From: Streptomyces regalis | GTDB lineage: Bacteria > Actinomycetota > Actinomycetes > Streptomycetales > Streptomycetaceae | DNA length: 64,000 nt | Direction of reading: 5' to 3' | NCBI RefSeq assembly: GCF_001509475.1 | Contig: NZ_LLZG01000002.1 | Span: 1 to 64,000, forward strand | Part shown: in pieces, positions 25,390 to 32,409 of the stretch | Position numbering within the stretch: the first letter of the stretch is position 1 | How the letters are laid out: each line of letters begins with the position of its first letter | The notes under the pieces: generated by a model | Told to the model about the DNA's origin: nothing | Databases searched by the model: none | What the model saw: the letters and a program-made list of their open reading frames with translations, nothing else | Made by a program: the position numbers and the translations under genes

Positions 25390-25553
25390 AGATATCGAGA
25401 TCTGACGGGCTCCGTGGTTCAGCCGAGCAAAACAGCAGGTCACAGCCTTTCGGCAGCCAATCGACAACAGCATGTGAAACGGCGACCTACGCATTGCGAT
25501 GCACAGACGGACAGTGCCGATTCGCCGAGATTCCAAGGTCAACGAAAACAAGA

Positions 25554-25583
25554 AACCCCAGGTCAGAGGCCTAACCTGGGGTT
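25554..25583 (-). terminator. Terminator of the tRNA-Thr gene
   Basis: A perfect 10-bp stem (AACCCCAGGT) with a 10-nt loop. Read on the minus strand it follows the tRNA 3' end by a few bases and is followed by TCTTGTTTTC. This is a convincing intrinsic terminator. Confidence 0.8.
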
Positions 25584-25589
25584 CACCAT

Positions 25590-25633
25590 GGAGCCGCCTT
25601 CGGGATTCGAACCCGAGACCTACGCATTACGAG
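25590..25633 (-). repeat. 44-bp att copy inside the tRNA-Thr gene
   Basis: The tRNA-proximal copy of the 44-bp direct repeat shared with 16192-16235. It begins in the anticodon loop and ends with the encoded CC of CCA, so integration leaves the tRNA intact. Confidence 0.95.
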
Positions 25634-25665
25634 TGCGTTGCTCTGGCCATCTGAGCTAAGGCGGC
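25592..25665 (-). tRNA. tRNA-Thr (anticodon CGT)
   Basis: Read on the minus strand, a 74-nt cloverleaf: acceptor GCCGCCT pairs with AGGCGGC; a D arm with GCTCAG; anticodon stem ACGCA/TGCGT around loop CTCGTAA, giving CGT; T arm with GGTTCGAATCC. The discriminator is T and the CCA end is encoded (25589-25591). It decodes ACG. It is the integration site of the neighbouring island and is followed by an intrinsic terminator. Confidence 0.96.
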
Positions 25666-25838
25666 GCGCTGTCCGCACTATGGTGCGATCAGCAACGTCG
25701 GTAAGTCTACACAGTTTCCGAGGATGCTCCGTACCGCCCCCGTTCAGCTCCCGTTCCGGCCCTGCCCAGGCCCCCTCCGGCCCCGGAGTGAGGGCATCCG
25801 GGGCCGGAACAGGGCCGGGAACCGCGCCGGCCGAGAGG

Positions 25839-27464
25839 CTACGAGCAGCGCTTGTCAGGGGTGGGCGGCGTCCCTCGGAGGAGATACGCGTTGATCGTGT
25901 TGTCGATGCACCTGCTGCCCCGCCCGTACGCCGTGTGACCGTCGCCCTCGTAGGTGAGCAGCCGGGCGGAGGCGAGCTGGCCGGAGAGGGCGCGGGCCCA
26001 GCGGTACGGGGTCGCCGGGTCGCGGGTGGTGCCGACCACGACGATCGGGGCCGCGCCCCTCGCCTCGATGCGGCGCGGCTCACCGGTGGGCGCCACCGGC
26101 CAGTACGCGCAGTTCAGGGTGGCCCAGGCGAGGCCCTCACCGAAGACGGGGGACGCCTTTTCGAAGGCGGGGAGGGATTCACGGACGTCGTCGGGGGTGG
26201 TGAAGGCCGCCGGGAGGTCCAGGCAGTTCACGGCCGCGTTGGCGAACATCAGGTTCGTGTAGCGGCCGTCGGCGTCGCGCTCGTAGTAGCTGTCGGAGAG
26301 GACGAGGAGACCCGCGCCGTCCTTCTCCCGCATCGCCGAGGACAGCGCGTCGCGCAGTTGCGCCCAGGCCCCCTCGTCGTACATCGCCGCGATCACGCCG
26401 GTGGTGGCGAGGGACTCGCCGAGCACCCGGCCGTCCGGGTCGCCGGTCGGGATGGGTCGCGCGTCGAGCTTCCCGAAGAAGGCCTTCAGGTTCTTGCCGA
26501 CGTCGCTCGCCTTCCTGCCCAGTGGGCAGTCCCGCTGCCGCACGCAGTCCCGCGCGAACGCCTGGAACGCCGTCTCGAAGCCCGCCGTCTGGTCGAGGTT
26601 CATCCGGCGGGCCGGCAGGGAGGGGTCCATCGCTCCGTCCAGGACCAGCCTGCCCACCCGGTCCGGGAAGAGCCCGGCGTACGTCGCCCCGAGGAAGGTG
26701 CCGTACGACGCCCCCACATACGTCAGCCGGTTGTCGCCCAGCGCAGCCCGCAGGATGTCCATGTCCCGGGCCACCTCGGCGGTGGAGACGTGACGCAGGA
26801 GGCGGGGCGCGTCCGCTCCGCACCCTTCCGCGAACCTCTTGTAGGTGGCGACGAGTTCGTCGGTCTCCTGCGCGTCGTCGGGCGTGAAGTCCGTTTGCGC
26901 GTACCAGTCCATCTGGCGGCCGTTCAGGCATTCGACGGGCTCACTGCGGGCGACTCCGCGCGGGTCGAGCGCCACCATGTCGTACCGGGCACGCACGTCG
27001 GCCGGGTAGCCGATCCCCGCGTACTGCTGGAGGTAGGCGATCGCCGAGCCGCCCGGGCCGCCCGGGTTCACGAGCAGGGACCCGAGCCGTTTGCCCGGTC
27101 GCGTCGCCTTCTTGCGGGCCACGGCGAGCTTGATGTCCCCGGCGCCCGGCTCCGCGTAGTCGAGCGGTGCCTTCATCGTGGCGCACTGGAAGCCGGGCGT
27201 CCCGCAGCTGCGCCAGGTCAGCCTCTGCCCGTAGTACGGCGTGAGCGCGGCCGGCGTCGACCGCGGCAGCGCGGCCAGCGCCGCCTCGGCCGCCGGGCTC
27301 CCCGAATGCGTCGACCCGCCGGAGGTGCAGGCGGAGACGAGCAGCGCGGCGACGGCGAGGAGGCTGCCGACCGCGCGGGCTCGCCAGGGGGTCGGGCGGC
27401 GGGTGCGTGGGCCGTGCCCGGTCGGGCTCGGGTCTGTGCTGACTGGAGTGCGCCTGGTGTACAT
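25839..27464 (-). CDS. Secreted lipoprotein alpha/beta hydrolase (tripeptidyl aminopeptidase-like)
   Basis: About 541 aa. Basic N-terminus, hydrophobic segment VGSLLAVAALLVSAC with lipobox, so a cell-surface lipoprotein. The hydrolase fold is clear: LLVNPGGPGGSA (oxyanion segment), YDMVALDPRGVARS, YVGASYGTFLGATYAGLFPD with the nucleophile Ser near residue 253, and a Tap-like C-terminal domain ending GDGHTAYGRGSRCIDNTINA with the catalytic His. Family members (SlpD/SlpE, Tap) remove tripeptides or dipeptides from proteins. The ATG at 27464 gives a normal signal peptide; its ribosome site is weak. Confidence 0.88.
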   Translation of the reverse strand: MYTRRTPVSTDPSPTGHGPRTRRPTPWRARAVGSLLAVAALLVSACTSGGSTHSGSPAAEAALAALPRSTPAALTPYYGQRLTWRSCGTPGFQCATMKAPLDYAEPGAGDIKLAVARKKATRPGKRLGSLLVNPGGPGGSAIAYLQQYAGIGYPADVRARYDMVALDPRGVARSEPVECLNGRQMDWYAQTDFTPDDAQETDELVATYKRFAEGCGADAPRLLRHVSTAEVARDMDILRAALGDNRLTYVGASYGTFLGATYAGLFPDRVGRLVLDGAMDPSLPARRMNLDQTAGFETAFQAFARDCVRQRDCPLGRKASDVGKNLKAFFGKLDARPIPTGDPDGRVLGESLATTGVIAAMYDEGAWAQLRDALSSAMREKDGAGLLVLSDSYYERDADGRYTNLMFANAAVNCLDLPAAFTTPDDVRESLPAFEKASPVFGEGLAWATLNCAYWPVAPTGEPRRIEARGAAPIVVVGTTRDPATPYRWARALSGQLASARLLTYEGDGHTAYGRGSRCIDNTINAYLLRGTPPTPDKRCS

Positions 27465-27607
27465 CAGGCGAGCGTAACTCTGTGCAGTGGCTTGGATGCC
27501 GTGCGTGCACACCTCGGCTCGTACGAGTTACATGGTCGGCCTCCTGTTGATCACTTGCGGGTGATGAGGGGTGGGAGGAGTGGACGCGGGCGGCCGGTCC
27601 AGTCCGT

Positions 27608-28813
27608 TCAGCCGGCTCTGAGGGCCATGGTCATCGCCTCCACCGCGAGCAGCGGCGCCACATTGCGGTCGAGGGCGTCGCGGCAGGCGGCGATCGCCTC
27701 GATGCGGCGCAGCGTGGACTCCGGGGCACTGTCACGGGCGAGGCGCTGCAGGGCGTCCTCGGCGTCGGTGTTGGCGAGGGCGACGCGGGAGCCGAGCTGG
27801 AGGGCGAGGACATCGCGGTAGAAGGCGGTGAGGTCGGTCAGCGCGAGGTCGAGGCTGTCGCGCTGTGTCCGCGTACGGCGCCGCTTCTGCTTGTCCTCCA
27901 GCTCCTTCATCACGCCCGCCGTGCCGCGCGGCATCCTGCCGCCCTGGCCCGCGCCCATCGCCGCTTTCAGCTCCTCGGTCTCCTTGCCGTCCATCTCCTC
28001 GGCGAGTTGCTTGGCGTCCTCGGCGGCGGCGTCGACGAGCTCCTGGGCGGCCTTGAGGCAACCGCCGACGTCGCCGATCCGGAGGGGCAGCTTGAGGACG
28101 GCGGCCCGGCGCTCACGGGCGGCCGGGTCGGTGGCCAGGCGGCGGGCCCGGTCGACGTGCCCCTGCGTGGCGCGGGCCGCGGCGGCGGCGACCTCGGGCT
28201 CGACGCCCTCGCGCCGTACGAGCATGTCGGCCACGGCGTCGACCGAGGGCGTGCTCAGGTTCAGGTGGCGGCAGCGGGAGCGGATGGTGGGCAGGACGTC
28301 CTCGATGGAGGGGGCGCAGAGCAGCCAGACCGTGCGGGGGGCGGGCTCCTCGACGGCCTTCAGGACGGCGTTGGCCGACTTCTCGTTCAGCCGCTCGGCG
28401 TCCTCGACGAGGATGATCTGCCAGCGGCCGTTCGCCGGCGAGGTGAACGACTTGCGGACCGTGTCCCGCATGTCGTCGGCGAGGATCTGGGTGCCGACGG
28501 CGGCGACGGTGTTGACGTCGGCGTGCGTGCCCACGAGCGCCGTATGGCAGCCGTCGCAGAACCCGCATCCGGGGGCGCCACCCAGCGCCCGATCAGGGCT
28601 GACGCACTGCAGGGCGGCGGCGAAGGCCCGCGCCGCCTGATTCCGCCCCGCTCCGGGCGGCCCCGTGAACAACCAGGCGTGCGTCATCTTGGACGCCTCG
28701 GGCAGAGGCGCGTCGGCAGCGACGGCGGTGACGAGGGCATCGGCGTCCCGAGCGGCAGCACTCAGCTGCTCACTCACCCTCTCCTGCCCCACCAGGTCGT
28801 CCCACACGCTCAT
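27608..28813 (-). CDS. holB: DNA polymerase III delta-prime subunit
   Basis: A 401-aa clamp-loader subunit. It starts MSVWDDLVGQERVSEQL and has an AAA+ fold: GPPGAGRNQAARAFAAALQC in the P-loop position, the zinc module CGFCDGCHTALVGTHAD, IILVEDAERLNEKSANAVLK (Walker B and sensor region), and the TIRSRCRHL (SRC) motif. The usual GKT/GKS of the P-loop is GRN here, as in delta-prime proteins, which do not hydrolyse ATP. A charged insert (KETEELKAAMGAGQGG) is typical of actinobacterial versions. It follows tmk in the same direction, the conserved order. Confidence 0.93.
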   Translation of the reverse strand: MSVWDDLVGQERVSEQLSAAARDADALVTAVAADAPLPEASKMTHAWLFTGPPGAGRNQAARAFAAALQCVSPDRALGGAPGCGFCDGCHTALVGTHADVNTVAAVGTQILADDMRDTVRKSFTSPANGRWQIILVEDAERLNEKSANAVLKAVEEPAPRTVWLLCAPSIEDVLPTIRSRCRHLNLSTPSVDAVADMLVRREGVEPEVAAAAARATQGHVDRARRLATDPAARERRAAVLKLPLRIGDVGGCLKAAQELVDAAAEDAKQLAEEMDGKETEELKAAMGAGQGGRMPRGTAGVMKELEDKQKRRRTRTQRDSLDLALTDLTAFYRDVLALQLGSRVALANTDAEDALQRLARDSAPESTLRRIEAIAACRDALDRNVAPLLAVEAMTMALRAG

Positions 28814-28996
28814 GGGTCACGCCGCCCTTCGCTCACATTTCGCGGTGCGGGATCCATTGTGCGGGGCACCACTGACAACGGGTGCCGGAGCGGGCAGAGC
28901 CGGCACCCGGCTGACACCGATGAGCGCCCCGCCCCAGCTCCACGCCGAGCACCAGCCCGCCCGACCTCAACGCCAACGACTCGGTGCCGCCCGACC

Positions 28997-31900
28997 TCAG
29001 CGTCGCCGCCCGCGGCCCCCGTCCTCGCCGTACTCGTCCTCATGCGGCCCCAACAGCTCATCCGCCAGCGTCGGCAGATCGTCCAGCGGCGTCTCCTCGG
29101 CCCAGTCGGACCGCGCCCTGCGCCGGAGCGCCCCCGTCTCGTCGACCTGAGGCATCTCGCGCGTACGTTCCTCGTCCCGGAAGTACCCCGGCGGAACCCG
29201 ATCGGCAGACTCCCGCCCCGCCCCCGGCACGGGAGGCAGTACCGCCGTCTCGTCCGCGGCCCCCGGAGGAACCGGCGGAAGCACCGCGGTCTCATCGGCC
29301 GCACCGGGCGGCACCGGCGGAAGCACGGCCGTCTCGTCCGCCGCGCCCGTGGGCACCTGCGGCTGGGGCAGCTTCGCCGTCACCTCGGAGTCGGACTCCC
29401 CCGAGGCACGGTCACGGGAAGCACGGTCACGGGAAGCGAGGTCACCGGCAGGACGGTCGTCGGAAGGACGGTCACCGCTCCGCTCCTCATCCCGCACCGG
29501 CCGCAACACAGTCGTCTCGTCCGACGCCCCGCCCGGAGCCTTCCCCGGCGTCACCACCGGCGTAGGAACCGTCGCCGCGTCCCCAGGGGCAGCCCCGGCG
29601 GCCCCGGGCCCCGGCGGCCTCGGCCCCGCCTGCGCGGACGCTGCCGCCTGCTCGGCCAGCCGCCGCGCCTCCTCGGCCCGCAGCAAAGCCTCCTCGGCCT
29701 TGCGCTGCTTCTCCAGGCGGACCGCCTCCGCCTCGGCCCGCAGCCGGGCCTCTTCCTCGGCCTGCTTGCGACGCCGTTCCTCGTCGGCCTTGCGGCGCGC
29801 TTCTTCCTCGGCGCGTGCCTTCTCCTCCGCGAGGAGCCGCTGCCGCTCCTCCTCGGCACGCCGACGTGCTTCCTCGGCCCGCTGCCGGGCCTCCTCCGCC
29901 TGCCGTTCGGCCTCGCGCCGCTGCGCCTCCTCCAGCTCGCGCCGCTTGCGCTCCTCCTCCTCGGCACGCAGCCGGGCAAGCTGCTCCTGGCGCTCACGCT
30001 CCAGGCGCTCCTCCTCGGCCTTGCGGGCGGCCTCTTCCTCGGCCTTGCGGCGGGCCTCCTCCTCGGCCTTGCGCCGAGCCTCCTCCTGGGCCTGGATCTC
30101 GGCCTCGGACAGCGGCAGCATCTGGTCGAGCCGGTGCCGGACGACGGTGGTCACGGCTTCCGGCTCCTGGCCCGCGTCCACCACCAGGTACCGCCCGGGG
30201 TCGGCCGCGGCCAGCGTCAGGAATCCGGAGCGCACGCGCGCGTGGAACTCGGCCGGCTCCGACTCCAGCCGGTCCGGCGCCTCGGTGAACCGCTCCCGGG
30301 CGATCTCCGGCGAGACGTCCAGCAGCACGGTCAGATGCGGCGCGAGTCCGTTCGTCGCCCAGCGGTTGATCCGGGCGATCTCCGTCGGGGACAGGTCGCG
30401 GCCCGCCCCCTGGTAGGCGACCGAGGAGTCGACGTACCGGTCCGAGATCACGACCGCGCCCCGCTCCAGCGCGGGCCGGACCACCGTGTCCACGTGCTCC
30501 GCGCGGTCCGCCGCGTACAGCAGCGCCTCGGCCCGGTGCGACAGCCCGGCGCTCGACACGTCCAGCAGGATCGACCGCAGCCGCTTGCCGACCGGTGTCG
30601 CCCCCGGCTCGCGCGTGACGACGACCTCGTGGCCCTTGCCCCGGATCCACTCGGCGAGCGCCTCGGCCTGGGTGGACTTCCCGGCGCCGTCGCCGCCCTC
30701 CAGGGCGATGAAAAAGCCGGACGTCGCGGGCACCTGCTCCGGGTCGTCCCCGCCGAGCAGCGCGTCCCGCAGGTCCTGCCGCAGCGGCACGCCGGAACGG
30801 TCGTCGACCTTGGCCAGCACCAGCACGGCCACCGGCAGCAGCAGAGCCCCGACCAGCATCAGCGTGAACGCCGCACCGCCGTGCGCGAAGACGAACTTGC
30901 CGCTCTCCAGCCGGTGCGGCCCGATGAGCGCGGCCACCAGCGGCGCGACCACCGCGCCGAGCGCCACACAGACCCGTACGACCGCGTGCAGATGCTCGGT
31001 CGTCCGCGGCCGCCGGAATTCCTCGGCCTCCTGGTCGAGCAGCGTGTGCCCGCTGTTGGCGGCCACGCCCGCGCCGATTCCGGCCAGCGCGACGATCAGC
31101 AGCACGGTGGTGACGTCCGGGACGAGTCCCGCGGCCAGCAACGCGACGCCGGTGAAGGCGATCGCCAGCGCCAGCAGCCGACGCCGCGACAGGGCGGGCA
31201 CCACGGAGGGCGCCGTACGGATGCCGACGACCACGCCGCCGGTCAGCGCGAGCACCAGCAGGCCGTACAGCACCGGTCCGCCGTCCAGGTCCTTGGCGTG
31301 CAGCACGGCCACGGCGACCGCGGCGGACACCGCCCCGGCGACCGCCGCGCACGCCGTCACCAGCAGCGGGATGGCGCCGGTACGGCCCTTGTCGACGCCC
31401 GAGCCCGTCTTGGGGCGGCGCAGCCCCTCCAGCGGCGACCGCGCGCGCGGGGTGCGCGTGTCGGGCAGCTCCAGGAAGGTCAGCACGGACAGGGACGCGG
31501 CGAACAGACCGGCCGCGACATACGACGCGAGGGCCGCTTGGTGCTGCTCGAACCAGTCGAGTCCGGCACCGAGCAGATTGTTGAGCAGAGCGGCGACGAC
31601 AAGTGCGGCGGCGGCCAGCGGGACCGCCACGAAGCCGGTACGCAGCGACAGGCGGCGCAGGGTGTCCATGTGATCCGGCAGCGGTCGTACCGTCGCGCCC
31701 TCCGGGGGCGGGGGCGGCAGCAGCGCGGGCGCCGCGCTCTCCCGGCACACCGTCCAGAAACGCTCGGCGACGCCGGTCACGAAGACGGTGACCAGGAGGA
31801 CTGCCAGCGCGTCGTCCGGCGTCCAGTCGATCCACAGGGGCGCGACGATCAGCAGGCCGACCCGCAGGCCGTCCGCGCCGACCATGGTCCAGCGCCGGTC

Positions 31901-32242
31901 GAGCGGGCCTTCCTGGGAGGTCAGCGACGTCAGGGGACCCAGGAGTACGGCGCCGAAGAGCAGCGTCGCCAGGATGCGTACGCCGAAGACGGTCGCCACT
32001 GCGAACGCCACGTCCCGGTACCCACCGCCGAACGACCCCTCGGCGATCGCCGCCTGAAGGGCCAGCAGGACCAGGACCAGGAGGGCGAGCATGTCGCCGA
32101 CACCGCCCACCAACTGTGCGCTCCACAAGCGCTTGAGCTGCGGTCGGCGCAGCAGGGCGCGGACGGCACGCTCGCGGGAGTCCGCGGCAAGGGCGTCGTC
32201 GGAGGCGGGGTGGGGGGCCGTTGGCTGCTCGGCTCGCGTCAT
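28997..32242 (-). CDS. tmk: Membrane-fused thymidylate kinase (MFS domain - dTMP kinase - coiled coil)
   Basis: A 1081-aa three-part protein. Residues about 35-470 form an MFS-like membrane domain of roughly 12 helices. Residues about 505-720 are a complete dTMP kinase: P-loop ALEGGDGAGKSTQAEALAEW, VVTREPGATPVGKRLRSILL (DR/P-loop partner), VVISDRYVDSSVAYQGAGRD. After that comes a long Glu/Arg/Ala coiled coil (EARRKAEEEARRKAEEEAA pattern), then repeats of GAADETAVLPPVPP. The kinase makes dTDP for DNA synthesis; why it is tethered to a transporter-like domain is not known. This fusion is typical of Streptomyces. Confidence 0.93.
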   Translation of the reverse strand: MTRAEQPTAPHPASDDALAADSRERAVRALLRRPQLKRLWSAQLVGGVGDMLALLVLVLLALQAAIAEGSFGGGYRDVAFAVATVFGVRILATLLFGAVLLGPLTSLTSQEGPLDRRWTMVGADGLRVGLLIVAPLWIDWTPDDALAVLLVTVFVTGVAERFWTVCRESAAPALLPPPPPEGATVRPLPDHMDTLRRLSLRTGFVAVPLAAAALVVAALLNNLLGAGLDWFEQHQAALASYVAAGLFAASLSVLTFLELPDTRTPRARSPLEGLRRPKTGSGVDKGRTGAIPLLVTACAAVAGAVSAAVAVAVLHAKDLDGGPVLYGLLVLALTGGVVVGIRTAPSVVPALSRRRLLALAIAFTGVALLAAGLVPDVTTVLLIVALAGIGAGVAANSGHTLLDQEAEEFRRPRTTEHLHAVVRVCVALGAVVAPLVAALIGPHRLESGKFVFAHGGAAFTLMLVGALLLPVAVLVLAKVDDRSGVPLRQDLRDALLGGDDPEQVPATSGFFIALEGGDGAGKSTQAEALAEWIRGKGHEVVVTREPGATPVGKRLRSILLDVSSAGLSHRAEALLYAADRAEHVDTVVRPALERGAVVISDRYVDSSVAYQGAGRDLSPTEIARINRWATNGLAPHLTVLLDVSPEIARERFTEAPDRLESEPAEFHARVRSGFLTLAAADPGRYLVVDAGQEPEAVTTVVRHRLDQMLPLSEAEIQAQEEARRKAEEEARRKAEEEAARKAEEERLERERQEQLARLRAEEEERKRRELEEAQRREAERQAEEARQRAEEARRRAEEERQRLLAEEKARAEEEARRKADEERRRKQAEEEARLRAEAEAVRLEKQRKAEEALLRAEEARRLAEQAAASAQAGPRPPGPGAAGAAPGDAATVPTPVVTPGKAPGGASDETTVLRPVRDEERSGDRPSDDRPAGDLASRDRASRDRASGESDSEVTAKLPQPQVPTGAADETAVLPPVPPGAADETAVLPPVPPGAADETAVLPPVPGAGRESADRVPPGYFRDEERTREMPQVDETGALRRRARSDWAEETPLDDLPTLADELLGPHEDEYGEDGGRGRRR

Positions 32243-32409
32243 GCTTTCAGCCTATCGGGACCCACCGACAGCCCGGCGCGCGCGCCCGAACGTACGCCCG
32301 CCCCGACACCAAACTGATGCCGAGGCGTTCGTTTTGCGAACCGGACGTGAGGAACCGGACCCTCAACCGGGCGCAGAAAGAGCCCCGTTGCGAGTCCGGT
32401 CCTTCCGGC

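Larger units (their letters stand above)
24943..25588. other. Gene-free end of the island
   Basis: About 650 bp without a supportable gene. It contains the 22-bp doublet repeat at 25368-25389, a degenerate third copy of the tRNA anticodon region at 25484-25495 (GACCTACGCATT), and the tRNA terminator at its right end. The rest is lower in GC than the core and has no long frame with good codon use. Confidence 0.5.

Noticed and set aside
24943..25588. A short gene at the island end, such as an excisionase.
   Set aside because: No frame has both a ribosome site and a helix-turn-helix pattern; the codon use is poor.
28007..32317. A 1400-codon plus-strand frame across holB and tmk.
   Set aside because: It is a shadow of two well-identified minus-strand genes and has no recognisable domain.
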